The notes: a model not told the origin generated them from the sequence alone. Counted from the first letter of the stretch, positions 31,645 to 41,107 are shown. The stretch is DNA of 64,000 nt from Deltaproteobacteria bacterium (GCA_018399135.1 JAGYPB010000005.1:16740-80739); one strand, 5' to 3'. A program made the numbers and translations.

Positions 31645-33519
31645 CTATCCCTGTTTCGCGTTGCGCTTGGCCGGATAGCGGAATTTAAGAAATTTCTGGG
31701 CATTGGAAAGGGCCTGAAAAGCATCCTTCAGATTACGTCGGTCAAATTGACTTAACGTTTCCGGATCAATGTTGTTATGAACTTCTTCCCCGAGGGTCAG
31801 GCTTTGTGCCTGGTGCCTTAGTCGTACCATTGACATAAACTCCAGAGCATCACGCATAGCCTCGGTGCGACCCAGGGGGAGTAGATTCGCATCACGAATA
31901 TCGTCGAGACGATCAAAGGAGTTTTGCGCAGTCGATCCCGACGCCAGGGCGTGTACGCGGATCAGGGCCGCCAGTGGTGCTGTACCACGACGCTTGAGAT
32001 CTAGTAAATTCTTGTGCTTGCCATCACGTTCGACCAGAAAATCCTTAAAAAACCCCAGAGGGGGTGTACGGCTTAAAGCACTACGGGCGAGGGCAAAGAG
32101 AAAATACGGGCTTTTTTCAGCCTGACCGGCAATCTGTTCTTTAAGTTGTTCGACCCAGCTAACCTCGCCCCAGATCCCCTCCAGATCGAAGAAGATAGAG
32201 CTGTTCAGCAGGTCCTCTGGTGTTGGCTTGGCAATCCACTGGGAGAAATAACGACTCCAGACTTTTCGTGGCTGCCGCCAACGGTCATTGGTCGCCATGA
32301 TCCCCCCTTTACAATAAGGGTAACCACTAGCGGTCAGACCATCGCAGACAAAGGTTGCCAGTTGCTGGAAATAATCGTCGTGTGCTGCCGGGTCGTAGCT
32401 ATCGTCAAGAATCAGAGCGTTGTCCTGATCTCCACCCGGCAACAATTCATCACGCGCCATCGAACCAAGGGCGACAAAACAACAGGGGATCGGCGGTGGC
32501 CCGAGTTTTTCAGTCACCAGTTCCAGCAGTCGCTGTTTGACACTGCGGCCGAACACCGACATGGCGCTGCCGACCATCTGGGAATTGGCACCCTCATTGA
32601 CCATCCGGACAAAGCTGGAGTTAATTTCGCCTTTTAGTGCGGATAGTTCTTCAACGTCCTGAGCTCGCAGGATACGCGCGACGACCAACAGGCTGTTCTG
32701 TGACTCATAACGGATCAAATCGGATAGGGATATCACTCCGACCGGACGCCGATCACGCATGACCGGAAGATGATGAATATGGTAACGCAGCATGCACAAC
32801 ATCGCTTCAAAAACGTATTGCTGTGCTTCGATGCTGATCAGATCTTCTGACATGATGCCGGAAACCTCTGTTTCAAAAGGCAAACCGGCGGCAATAAAAC
32901 GGGTACGCAAATCCCGATCAGTGATAATCCCCACTATCTGCTCAGGGTCATCGGCAGTGCAAATCAGCAGGGAGGATACACCTTCTTCAGTCATCCGTTG
33001 TCCAGCCTCATAAACACTGGCGGTTGCTTCAATGCTGACCGGTTCACGGGTAATCAACTGCTGGATGCGCGTACGCATCAACTCGTTGGATTGGTGGGCA
33101 CGCGAAACCGCCTGGCGTAAACGCGCCCGATCCCCCAACTCGACGTAATCAGCAAAGGAATCATGATGTTCGCAGAGATGATTAAATTGAGCTTCGGGAA
33201 TAATATAGAGCAGAGAATCTTCGAGGGCGCGGGCAGGAAATCGCACGCGGTTATGCATCAGCAGACTCATCTGGCCAAACAACGACCCCTCTTCAAGACG
33301 ATTATAAAGGGTGCCGTTACGCCGGAATACTTCAACTGAGCCGCTGCGGACAAAATAGATTTCGTGGATCTCGTCACCGAAAGTGAGGATGGTACTGCCA
33401 GCCTTGTAATAAGAGATTTCGACACTGGCAGCAACCTGTTGCACAGCATCGACCGGCAGCGCCTCAAAAGGCTCAAAGCGCTGCAGTTGCGTGGCAATTT
33501 CCAGCAGTTCAACTTCCAT
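31645..33519 (-). CDS. cNMP-binding / CBS / DUF294 nucleotidyltransferase protein
   Basis: A 624-residue multidomain protein: cyclic-nucleotide-binding domain (residues ~10-130, ILTFGDEIHEIYFVRSGSVEVF), two CBS domains (~150-275, with GIITDRDLRTRF and GVISLSDLIRY), a DUF294 nucleotidyltransferase domain with ALGSMARDELLPGGDQDNALI (GS-x-D-x-D metal site) and a C-terminal helical domain. This architecture resembles GlnD-like signalling proteins. It forms an operon with the exonuclease downstream. The metabolite sensed is unknown; adenosine nucleotides are typical for CBS domains. Confidence 0.9.
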   Translation of the reverse strand: MEVELLEIATQLQRFEPFEALPVDAVQQVAASVEISYYKAGSTILTFGDEIHEIYFVRSGSVEVFRRNGTLYNRLEEGSLFGQMSLLMHNRVRFPARALEDSLLYIIPEAQFNHLCEHHDSFADYVELGDRARLRQAVSRAHQSNELMRTRIQQLITREPVSIEATASVYEAGQRMTEEGVSSLLICTADDPEQIVGIITDRDLRTRFIAAGLPFETEVSGIMSEDLISIEAQQYVFEAMLCMLRYHIHHLPVMRDRRPVGVISLSDLIRYESQNSLLVVARILRAQDVEELSALKGEINSSFVRMVNEGANSQMVGSAMSVFGRSVKQRLLELVTEKLGPPPIPCCFVALGSMARDELLPGGDQDNALILDDSYDPAAHDDYFQQLATFVCDGLTASGYPYCKGGIMATNDRWRQPRKVWSRYFSQWIAKPTPEDLLNSSIFFDLEGIWGEVSWVEQLKEQIAGQAEKSPYFLFALARSALSRTPPLGFFKDFLVERDGKHKNLLDLKRRGTAPLAALIRVHALASGSTAQNSFDRLDDIRDANLLPLGRTEAMRDALEFMSMVRLRHQAQSLTLGEEVHNNIDPETLSQFDRRNLKDAFQALSNAQKFLKFRYPAKRNAKQG

Positions 33520-33592
33520 TGCGAGCCTGACTAATTAGATAGTGGTAGCCAGGGAACAGGATCATCCTGCTCCCTGACGTATCAGCATGGTA

Positions 33593-35269
33593 CTACTTGC
33601 TATGTGGTTCTGATGCCAATCCTTTGATTAATGACCAGCAACTGATCAGCAGGAGAATGGTAAAGGGAAAACCGGTCGAAACTGCCATGGCCTGCAATGC
33701 CACCAGGCCACCACCAAGGATTAGGGCGATCGCTACCAGTCCTTCAAAGGTACACCAGAAAACCCGCTGGGGGATAGGCGCTTCGACCTTGCCACCGGCA
33801 GAAATGGTGTCGATAACCAGTGAACCGGAGTCGGACGAGGTCACAAAAAAGACAATAACCAGAATAATTGCGATAAAGGAAGTGATCTGCGCCAGGGGCA
33901 GCGCATCAAGCATGATAAAGAGCTGTAACGGCAGCGCTGCTTCTGCCACCGCGGTATAGCTTTCTTTGACAAGCTGGCTGATGGCGGTGCTGCCGAAAAC
34001 GGTCATCCAGAGAACACAAGCTGCTGAGGGAATGATCAGCACGGAAATCAGAAACTCCCGCACCGTCCGGCCACGTGAGACGCGGGCGATAAACATACCG
34101 ACGAAGGGTGACCAGGAAATCCACCAGGCCCAGTAAAAGGAAGTCCATCCTTGGGCAAAATTACTGTCGGCGCGGCCGATGGGGTTGGCCAGGGCAGGTA
34201 GATGCTGTAAATAAGCACCGAGATTGCTAAAAAAGCCGGTGATGATTGCCAGGGTCGGCCCCACGATCACAACAAATAAGAGCAGGAGAGCTGCCAGTGT
34301 CATGTTGATTTGTGATAGCCGTTGAACCCCCGCCTCTAATCCGGCAACGACCGACAGCATAGCGATACCGGTTATTCCAGCAACCAGCAGAACCTGAGTG
34401 GTTGTACCTGAGGGCAACTCAAACAAATAACCCAAACCCGCAGCCGCCTGGGATGCTCCGATGCCTAGAGACGTAGCAAGTCCGAAGAGGGTCGCAAATA
34501 TGGCCAGAATATCGATAATGTGTCCCGGCCAGCCCCAGATTCGTTCGCCCAGGAGAGGATAAAAGATCGAGCGTACCGTCAGGGGGAGACCTTTGTTGAA
34601 AGAAAAGAGTGCCAGCCCCAGAGCAATCACCGAATAAATCGCCCAGGGGTGGAGTGCCCAGTGATAAATGGTGGCAGCCATAGCCAGTCGTTCTGCGGCC
34701 AACGCGTCACCGGCCGCACCGGCCAACGGTGCCCAGTCGGTGCGTAGACCATCCTCTATAGTCGTGCCGCCAAAGGCGCTGCTAAAGTGAGAAAGAGGCT
34801 CAGACACGCCGTAGAACATCAAGCCGATGCCCATACCGGCGGCAAACAGCATGGAAAACCAGCCCAGATAGCTAAAGTCCGGCTTCGCTTCGGTGCCACC
34901 AATTCGTACCCTTCCCAAAGGAGAGACAACCAGGCCGAGACAGACCAGTACAAAAATATTACCGGCAGAAATGAAAAACCAGTCAAGATTGGATGTCAAC
35001 CAACCCCGCAGGGCACCGAACAGCGGTTCGGCCTGAGTCTGGAACATCAGGGTCAGAACAACAAACAGAATAATCGTCCCGCCTGCTGTAACGAACACCG
35101 GATTGTGAATATCAAACCCGTAACGACCCAGTTTGAAACTGACATTATCCTGCCCGACCTTATAGTCAGTGTCGATAGTGTTGACGTCACCATCCGGCTC
35201 AATCTTGTCAAGGTGGGCGATGACTTCTTCGAGGTCATCAGGTTTATTCTTATCTTTCTTTTGTGTCAT
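33593..35269 (-). CDS. BCCT-family betaine/carnitine/choline transporter
   Basis: A 558-residue protein with 12 transmembrane helices and a long acidic cytoplasmic N-terminus (DDLEEVIAHLDKIEPDGDV). Family motifs are GMGIGLMFYGVSEPL (Na+/substrate helix) and WAWWISWSPFVGMFIARVSRGRTVREF (read in parts). The first favours compatible-solute carriers such as BetP-type glycine betaine transporters. The gene is alone between a regulatory protein gene and an empty region. Uptake of osmoprotectant for salt tolerance is the expected role and would fit a marine or brackish organism. Confidence 0.92.
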   Translation of the reverse strand: MTQKKDKNKPDDLEEVIAHLDKIEPDGDVNTIDTDYKVGQDNVSFKLGRYGFDIHNPVFVTAGGTIILFVVLTLMFQTQAEPLFGALRGWLTSNLDWFFISAGNIFVLVCLGLVVSPLGRVRIGGTEAKPDFSYLGWFSMLFAAGMGIGLMFYGVSEPLSHFSSAFGGTTIEDGLRTDWAPLAGAAGDALAAERLAMAATIYHWALHPWAIYSVIALGLALFSFNKGLPLTVRSIFYPLLGERIWGWPGHIIDILAIFATLFGLATSLGIGASQAAAGLGYLFELPSGTTTQVLLVAGITGIAMLSVVAGLEAGVQRLSQINMTLAALLLLFVVIVGPTLAIITGFFSNLGAYLQHLPALANPIGRADSNFAQGWTSFYWAWWISWSPFVGMFIARVSRGRTVREFLISVLIIPSAACVLWMTVFGSTAISQLVKESYTAVAEAALPLQLFIMLDALPLAQITSFIAIILVIVFFVTSSDSGSLVIDTISAGGKVEAPIPQRVFWCTFEGLVAIALILGGGLVALQAMAVSTGFPFTILLLISCWSLIKGLASEPHSK

Positions 35270-35890
35270 GGATATCTCCTGGGACCATTGAGTGAATAAA
35301 TGGCCGAAAAAAAGGGGGATGCATGACTAATCGGCGGAAAAAGATCCCGGACGTGACTCAAAAGCGAGGGAAAAGACGATTAAGCTCTATGGCTTGGTGA
35401 TTTCAGATCACGCTGTCCACTGATGCTCAGGTATTGCGGAACATAGCTTCAACGCGCCTGTCGTCCTGGCCTGCACCGTAAATAGTTATCCACGTTCAGA
35501 CTGCCCGACCTGACATGCGACATCAATAAAGTGTTTATCGATCTAAACAGTCGGAAACGTTATCATATGTTTTGGTGAATTGCAAAACAGGCCACAGCTT
35601 CATCCTTGCGACCGGATGCTGAACAGATACATCAACTCTACAGCAAAAACGCCTTGAAACGTTGCAAGGCCAGGATCTTTTTAGCTGCATTTTCTGAAAA
35701 AACTGAAGGCTAACATGCTGAAAACACATAAATGTAACCCGACATCCACTGGCATTTCGGTCGATGTCCAATGCGTAGGAGATTTTTTTCGGCTATAACT
35801 GAAATCAACTCGCAGTAAGGTGGACAAGGTGAAGGCAATAGTCACTGGGCCAAAGATCACCTTCGCAACCTTCAGACTAAGGAGGCAAAT
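35270..35890. other. 620-base region without a recognised gene
   Basis: No convincing coding frame. Near 35600-35630 there is CATCC...GGATGCTGAACAGATAC, which shares its last 13 bases with the palindromic interspersed element, so it is perhaps a decayed copy. The rest should contain the BCCT promoter and the promoter for the secreted protein gene. Confidence 0.5.
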
Positions 35891-36274
35891 ATGAAAAAGG
35901 CTCTCATATTTTTTTTGGTAGCAAGTGTGTGTCTGGTAACACCGGCGCTGGCATCGGCTGCACGAGGAGATGGTCATGGTGGTGGACAGAAGGTTGTTAC
36001 CAGGGAAAAGGTGGTTGTTTATAAAACCACCCAGCAACGTGACCATCGGTATGATCGGCCGGATCGTCACCGTTATGAGCGTTCAGATCGGCGTTATTAC
36101 CGGCAAACGAGAAATTATCACCGGCCACCACGTCATGCGCCGGCCCACGGTTACTATAAAAAATACTCATCATACCGTCACCAGCCGAAAAAGGTGGTAA
36201 GACATCATGCGCCTGCACCAAGAAATTCGGTGGTCATCGGTGTGCCCCGTATTATCATTCGCCTGGGGTTTTAA
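35891..36274 (+). CDS. Secreted His/Arg/Tyr-rich small protein
   Basis: A 127-residue protein with a clear signal peptide (MKKALIFFLVASVCLVTPALASA) and a mature part very rich in Arg, His and Tyr (DHRYDRPDRHRYERSDRRYY...), ending in a short hydrophobic strand (NSVVIGVPRIIIRLGF) found at the end of several small envelope proteins. TAAGGAGGCAAAT precedes the start. The strongly basic aromatic composition suggests binding to polyanions, metals or heme, but no function is established. Confidence 0.75.
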   Translation: MKKALIFFLVASVCLVTPALASAARGDGHGGGQKVVTREKVVVYKTTQQRDHRYDRPDRHRYERSDRRYYRQTRNYHRPPRHAPAHGYYKKYSSYRHQPKKVVRHHAPAPRNSVVIGVPRIIIRLGF

Positions 36275-36303
36275 TCGCATCCTGTATTGCTGAAAGTACC
36301 AAC

Positions 36304-36360
36304 ATGACGTATAAAAAAGAGGTCGCCGCTGGTGTCGGCGACCCTTTTTTTATACGTCAT
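36304..36360. terminator. Long near-perfect palindrome, bidirectional terminator
   Basis: Arms of about 25 bases (starting ATGACGTATAAAAAAG, with inner GGTCGCCG/CGGCGACC) pair with one mismatch around a 7-base loop and carry A and T runs on both sides. It terminates the secreted-protein gene. The ribosome site (GGAGG) of the next gene begins right after it, so the downstream gene has no room for a separate standard promoter. Confidence 0.85.
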
Positions 36361-36371
36361 GGAGGCGCATT

Positions 36372-38794
36372 ATGATGCACGATTATGAAAAGCTGGGCTC
36401 ATTTTACCTGGGCCGGTTGTTTGATGCGGAACAGGGCAAAACCGTTGACGACCTCCTTTTGTACGATGCCAGGGATCTGACCACCCATGCGGTGTGCGTC
36501 GGTATGACCGGGAGTGGAAAGACCGGCCTCTGTGTCAGTCTGCTGGAAGAAGCAGCGATCGACGGCATCCCCTCCATCGTGATCGATCCGAAAGGAGATA
36601 TGGGCAATCTTCTGCTCAGTTTCCCTGACCTCGCTCCGGCAGATTTTGCGCCCTGGATTGAACCCCAGGATGCTGACCGCAAGGGCCTGACCATGACCCA
36701 ACTGGCGGAGCAAACAGCGCTGAGCTGGAAAGAGGGTCTGGCCGCATGGCATCAGCCGACGGAGCGCATCGCCCGGCTCAAATCCGCCGCTGAATTTTCC
36801 ATTTATACCCCTGGTAGCGAGGGTGGGAAGCCCTTAAGTATCCTTCGCTCCTTTAATGCTCCGTCCGCTGAAACCGTTGCAGATACCACGCTGTTCCGTG
36901 ATTATGTCCTGGCGGCCGTTTCCGGACTGCTTGCCCTTGCCGGCATCACCGCTGATCCGATCCGCAGTCGTGAACATATCCTTCTTTCCACTATTTTGGA
37001 CTACCATTGGCGCCTCGGCCAGGATCTGGATATCCCCGCGTTGATCCATGAGGTCCAGAAGCCCCCTTTCAGCAAGGTGGGGGTCTTTGATCTTGACTCC
37101 TTTTATCCAGCGAACGAGCGGATGAGCCTGGCGATGGCGCTGAACAATCTGATCGCATCACCCGGTTTCTCCGTGTGGGCGCAAGGTGAGTCCCTTGATA
37201 TTCAACGTTTGCTTTATACCCCTGAGGGCCGGCCCCGCGTCGCTGTTCTTTCCATCGCCCATCTGGCGGACAGCGAGCGCATGTTTTTCGTTACCATTCT
37301 GCTTAACGCAGTGATGGCCTGGATGCGTAAACAATCCGGCACCTCCAGTTTGCGCGCCATTCTTTACATGGACGAGATCTTTGGATTTTTCCGCCGACAG
37401 CGAATCCTCCCTCAAAGCAACCGATGCTCACTTTGCTGAAGCAGGCGCGGGCTTATGGACTGGGCGTAGTCTTGGCAGCGGAGCCGGTCGATCTCGACTA
37501 CAAGGGACTTGCCAATACCGGTACCTGGCTGATTGGAGCGCCTGCAAACCGATCGCGACAAGGCGCGGGTGCTGGATGGTCTGGAGAGCGCTAGCCAAGG
37601 AGCCGGTGAAGGATTCGCGCGCGCGGGAATGATCAGCTGCTTTCCGGCCTGGGCAAGCGGGTTTTCTGATGCTACCACAGCGTACATCGGGGTCTCCCGC
37701 TGTTATTCCAGTCGCGCTGGGCCATGTCTTTTGCGCGGATACCCCTGACCATGAGCCAGATCAAACTTCTGACCGGATCTGTGCACCCGTCCCCACTTTC
37801 CACTACAGAACCGGCGGTATTCAGGGATACCGCAAATCGCAATTCGACTGACAGCATGAACTCCACGCCGTCTGAAATGGATACGTCCCGGTCGGCACCG
37901 CTCGCGTCACGCCCCAAGTTACCACCCGGGGTGGAAGAAGTTTTTGCGCCCGCGTCATCCGAAGCTTCGCCGATCACTTATCGACCGCTTATCTTTGCTG
38001 AGGTTCGCCTGCACTTTGCGGTAATGCCAGATCCAGAATCGATTGCTGGCAGACTATGCAATTCATGCATCCGGTCGTTGAATACCGTGATGAATTCGCT
38101 TGGAACCAGGCTGATCAGTCAGCTGACCGAACTGGCGGCCTTTGATCGCCAACCCCTCGCCGGGGCAGAGTTTTGCCGCAGTGCCCGACGCCAGCGTGCG
38201 ACCGGCCCAGATCAAGACACAAGGGAAAAATCTGCTGGCGTATATATATCGGGAAATCACCCTTGAACGAAAACCTGTCCCGAAGTAAAACTTTCATCAA
38301 CGCTTGATGAAACAGAAGGCGACTTCAAAGCCCGAATTGCCCTGGCGTTGCGTGAAGCGCGATGATCAGATAGAAAGATGCGCAAAAGGTATTCAAGACG
38401 CTTAACCGCCCTGCAGGAGCAGGTACGTAAAGCCAAGTCGGGTTGAAAAATCGAGGATCAATACGGCAGCAGAAGATGACCACCGCGATTTCTTTCGGCG
38501 CTACCTTGCTGGGTGCGCTTTTTGGGGCGTAAAGCTGTCCCGCCGGCACTCTGGGCCGGGCAACCACCACCATGCGCGGCGCCCCGCGCGCTGCTAAAAA
38601 GCGCGACATCGATGAGGCGTCGGAGTCCCTGGCCGCAGTGGAAAGTCGCTATGACACTGGAAACGGAACTGGAATCGGAACTGCAACGCATTCAGGATGA
38701 GTTTGATATCGATCAGGTGCGGATAGAAACCATCCACATCCGTCCGCGCAAGACCGACATTTCAGTCACTGATTGGGCTGGCATGGATGCTTGA
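36372..38794 (+). pseudogene. DUF853/HerA-like ATPase, intact N-terminal half, C-terminal half frameshifted
   Basis: The first 356 codons are open and typical: [14 protein letters not shown], Walker [24 protein letters not shown] and, near the break, [12 protein letters not shown] (Walker B). After that the expected sequence continues in shifting frames: [70 protein letters not shown]...TMSQIKLL, a coiled-coil region and a final ELESELQRIQDEFDIDQVRIETIHIRPRK. At the 'ATQNP' position a codon is lost and bases are substituted, so not all changes are simple miscalls. Restored length would be ~800 residues. It is probably a decaying gene, or poor sequence. Confidence 0.8.
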
Positions 38795-38830
38795 ATGATG
38801 GGGTTTTGAGCGCCCCGTTGGTTCTGGGAT

Positions 38831-38969
38831 CATAAAAGGGGTCAGGTCTCAACTCCGGACATTCGGATTGTATGGAGTTGAGACCTGACCACTACAGATT
38901 TGTCATAAAAGGGGTCAGGTCTCAACTCCGGACATTCGGATTGTATGGAGTTGAGACCTGACCACTACA
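38831..38969. repeat. Two tandem copies of a 66-bp REP-type palindrome
   Basis: Each copy starts CATAAAAGGGGTCAGG and has 17-bp arms (GGTCAGGTCTCAACTCC and its complement) around ACATTCGGATTGTAT-like loop sequence. The copies are at 38831-38896 and 38904-38969, nearly identical. A third copy lies at 40.69 kb and a half copy (CCTGACCCCTACAGATT) at 39.65 kb. Such AAAAGGGGTCAGG palindromes are typical substrates of RAYT (REP-associated tyrosine) transposases; none is encoded here. Confidence 0.85.
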
Positions 38970-39163
38970 AACTGTAGGGGGCAGTTTTACTGATCTTTTG
39001 TATAGAATTTGGCATCCAACCTCACGGGTAGGCAAGACAAAGGGTTACTGTTGTGGTTGTTAACATGGGTTGGATTTAACCCATTTGTTTTCTTAGCTCA
39101 TTTGAGATCAGCAGCTCTGTGTACGGTCTGAGTAGGAGAGGCGTTCGGATTGCTAATATCATC

Positions 39164-39221
39164 GCTTAACAAGGTGAACCAGTGTGATGCCTGGCCGGGG
39201 CACCTGTTCACGCTGTTATTG
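39164..39221 (+). repeat. attC-like site A (weak)
   Basis: A 58-base imperfect inverted repeat from GCTTAAC (R''-like) to GTTATTG (R'-like), with inner arms GGTGAAC and GTTCAC. Size and layout fit an integron attC site, but three of seven outer bases do not pair. It is immediately upstream of the DUF2784 gene. I list it because two better sites follow in the same region. Confidence 0.4.
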
Positions 39222-39236
39222 CAGGGAGAACTGCCA

Positions 39237-39651
39237 TTGCCCTATCAAGTACTTGCAGACACCGTCCTGCTTCTCCATTTCGGAGTTGTCATATTCGTGG
39301 TTCTGGGGCTCCCGGTTATTCTTATTGGCAACAGGATCGGTTGGCTCTGGGTCAATAACCTGTGGTGGCGTTTAGCTCATCTGGCGACGATTGCCGTTGT
39401 TGTCCTGCAGGCCTGGATTTGGGCCGCTACTGCTCCCTGACGAAAAGTGAGACCTCTTTGCGGGTGCAGGCGGAGTCAGGGTGGCTACGAACGGGCTTTA
39501 CCATCCCGAGCACTGGGTGCAGCGTATCCTCTATATTGATGGGCCAATCTGGGGTTTTGCTGTGGTTTACACCGGCTTTGCGCTGTTGGTTGGTTGGACA
39601 TGGTGGCGTTTTCCGCCGAGTCTGGGCAAAAGAAAGAAGTGCAAAACCTGA
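39237..39651 (+). pseudogene. DUF2784-family membrane protein, frameshifted
   Basis: The first part (from a TTG start preceded by AGGGAGAA) reads LPYQVLADTVLLLHFGVVIFVVLG...WWRLAHLATIAVVVLQAWIWAAT, typical for DUF2784. It then stops early. The expected CPLTxxE segment is found in a second frame (PLTKSETSLRVQAESG), and the C-terminal HWVQRILYIDGPIWGFAVVYTGFALLVGWTWWRFPP (read in parts) in a third. Two single-base changes would restore a ~135-residue four-helix protein. It lies inside the attC/toxin-antitoxin island and shares the indel problem of the ATPase upstream. Confidence 0.7.
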
Positions 39652-39750
39652 CCCCTACAGATTTTACAAATTGACGGTTTATTCAAAGCGTTATGCAATT
39701 CTGCCTGAACTTCATTGACAAGCGTCACGTGACGCGCTACAGTTGATCAC

Positions 39751-40032
39751 ATGATCAAATCCTTCGCTGATAAAAAAACTCAAGAACTGTACTCCAAAGG
39801 TACGTCAAAGAAGTTTCCTGCGGATGTCGCATCGAGAGCCGCCAGAAAGCTTGAATACGTTAACCTGGCTGAACAGCTGGAGGACTTGAAAGTGCCGCCC
39901 GGCAATCGCCTTCACCCACTATCGGGAAACAGGCTGGGGCAGTATGCAATTTCAATTAATGATCAGTGGCGTATTTGCTTTCGTTTTGAAGATGGCGATG
40001 CGTACGAGGTCGAAGTGTGTGACTACCACTAA
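39751..40032 (+). CDS. higB: HigB-type toxin (RelE/ParE superfamily)
   Basis: A 93-residue toxin: MIKSFADKKTQELYSKGTSKKFPADVASRAARKLEYVNLA is the classic opening of HigB-1/plasmid maintenance killer proteins, and QYAISINDQWRICFRFEDGDAYEVEVCDYH the usual end with the catalytic basic residues. It is a ribosome-dependent mRNA interferase by family. Toxin precedes antitoxin, the order normal for higBA. The whole pair lies between matching integron core sites (39690 and 40357-40433), like many cassette-borne higBA modules. Confidence 0.9.
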   Translation: MIKSFADKKTQELYSKGTSKKFPADVASRAARKLEYVNLAEQLEDLKVPPGNRLHPLSGNRLGQYAISINDQWRICFRFEDGDAYEVEVCDYH

Positions 40033-40047
40033 AGAAAGGTGATGAAC

Positions 40048-40362
40048 ATGGCTATTCCTAACACTACCGGTATGCAGCGCAAGCCAACTCATCCTGGTGA
40101 AATGCTCAGAGAGGATTTTTTGCCGGACTATGACCTGACGGTTGCAGGGCTGGCTGAGTCTCTGGGTGTCTCTCGTCAATCAGTTAATGAGCTGTTGCGA
40201 GAACGACGTGCTGTCAGCCCCGAAATGGCGCTGCGACTTGCCCGTTTATTTGGCAACTCTCCTGAATTTTGGCTGAATGCGCAGCGCGCTGTTGATCTGT
40301 GGACGGTGGCTCAGTCGGTCAAAGAGGAAGTTGATCGGATTAAACCGTTACAAGCTGCATAA
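40048..40362 (+). CDS. higA: HigA-type antitoxin, HTH/XRE
   Basis: About 104 residues with the HigA signature RKPTHPGEMLREDFLPDYDLTVAGLAESLGVSRQSVNELLRERRAVSPEMALRLARLFG (read in parts), a helix-turn-helix that binds the promoter and neutralises HigB. AAAGG lies eight bases before this ATG; two start codons just upstream are alternatives. The stop codon TAA lies inside the R'' core of the attC-like site, as is usual for the last gene of an integron cassette. Confidence 0.92.
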   Translation: MAIPNTTGMQRKPTHPGEMLREDFLPDYDLTVAGLAESLGVSRQSVNELLRERRAVSPEMALRLARLFGNSPEFWLNAQRAVDLWTVAQSVKEEVDRIKPLQAA

Positions 40363-40433
40363 CCAAGACATGCACCGGATGCCAACTCTCCGCTTCGCTG
40401 CGGTTTTGTCATCGGTGATGGCCAACGTTAGGC
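40357..40433 (+). repeat. Integron attC site B
   Basis: R'' GCATAAC (40357-40363), L'' CACCGGATG (40373-40381), a small inner hairpin CCGC/GCGG, L' CATCGGTG (40410-40417) and R' GTTAGGC (40427-40433). L'' pairs with L' except for one extra G, the extrahelical base that sets strand choice in real attC sites. The seven bases GTTATGC at 39690-39696, where this cassette would begin, are the exact complement of its R''; this is the diagnostic relation for an integron cassette. Confidence 0.8.
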
Positions 40434-40440
40434 ATTTCGC

Positions 40441-40689
40441 ATGGCTACTCTTTCCGTTGAGAAGCAAATCGCCGCACTGCGACCCACAACGGGCTATGCG
40501 GCACATTTTCACAATTGGCTGCTGCTCATTGCAACATTGGGCATCATTGCAGCGATCGTTTTCGGGCACCCGGTGCCGTTGATGTTTGCTCTTTTCTTTG
40601 GCGCGATCGGCCTCTTTGAACGCCATGCTGGATCGAACATTGTGGCCGCAATTTCTGCATACGATGCGGGAGAGCCAGTGAGTTGCTGA
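40441..40689 (+). CDS. Small membrane protein in the cassette island
   Basis: An 82-residue protein starting eight bases after attC site B (MATLSVEKQIAALRPTTGYAAHFHNW), with two hydrophobic helices (LLLIATLGIIAAIVFG, PVPLMFALFFGAIGLF) and a short tail. The start so close to the recombination site is typical of cassette genes. It lacks an attC of its own downstream; instead a REP palindrome follows after four bases. The family is unknown. Confidence 0.65.
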   Translation: MATLSVEKQIAALRPTTGYAAHFHNWLLLIATLGIIAAIVFGHPVPLMFALFFGAIGLFERHAGSNIVAAISAYDAGEPVSC

Positions 40690-40692
40690 AGT

Positions 40693-40760
40693 CATAAAAG
40701 GGGTCAGGTCTCAACTCCAGACATTCGGGTTGTATAGAGTTGAGACCTGACCCCTACAGA
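40693..40760. repeat. REP-type palindrome, third copy
   Basis: The same 66-68 bp palindrome as at 38.83 kb (CATAAAAGGGGTCAGG, arms GGTCAGGTCTCAACTCC with a few differences). It sits where the attC of the preceding cassette would be expected, which suggests it replaced or interrupted that site. Confidence 0.85.
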
Positions 40761-40825
40761 TTGCCCCTGCAGATTTTGCTTCAGCACCTTGACACAGACT
40801 AAATAGGGTATATACTAAAATTAAT

Positions 40826-41104
40826 ATGTGGAAAATATTCGAACATAAACGTGTTGATAAGGCCTTGTCTTCCGCGCCGCTAGAGGTTCTGCAACGTTAT
40901 GAGAAGTGGAAGGATATTGTAAAGATCTCAGGTCCACAAGGATTGAAGATGATTCGGGGGTTTCACGATGAGGCATTGTCCGGCAATTGGAAGGGTTTTC
41001 GATCCTCCCGTTTGAATATCCAGTATCGGGTGATTTATAGGGTGCAAAAAGACCAAGTATTGGTAGAGGTTGAACGGGTGACGCCCCACGACTATCGGAG
41101 GTGA
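40826..41104 (+). CDS. RelE/HigB-like toxin
   Basis: A 92-residue RelE-superfamily toxin: MWKIFEHKRVDKALSSAPLEVLQRYEKWKDIV at the start and SGNWKGFRSSRLNIQYRVIYRVQKDQVLVEVERVTPHDYRR at the end (read in parts), with the basic/aromatic residues used for mRNA cleavage on the ribosome. It precedes an XRE antitoxin by three bases, so it is organised like higBA. The upstream region contains TATATACTAAAATTAATATG, a plausible -10/operator region. Confidence 0.85.
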   Translation: MWKIFEHKRVDKALSSAPLEVLQRYEKWKDIVKISGPQGLKMIRGFHDEALSGNWKGFRSSRLNIQYRVIYRVQKDQVLVEVERVTPHDYRR

Positions 41105-41107
41105 TGA

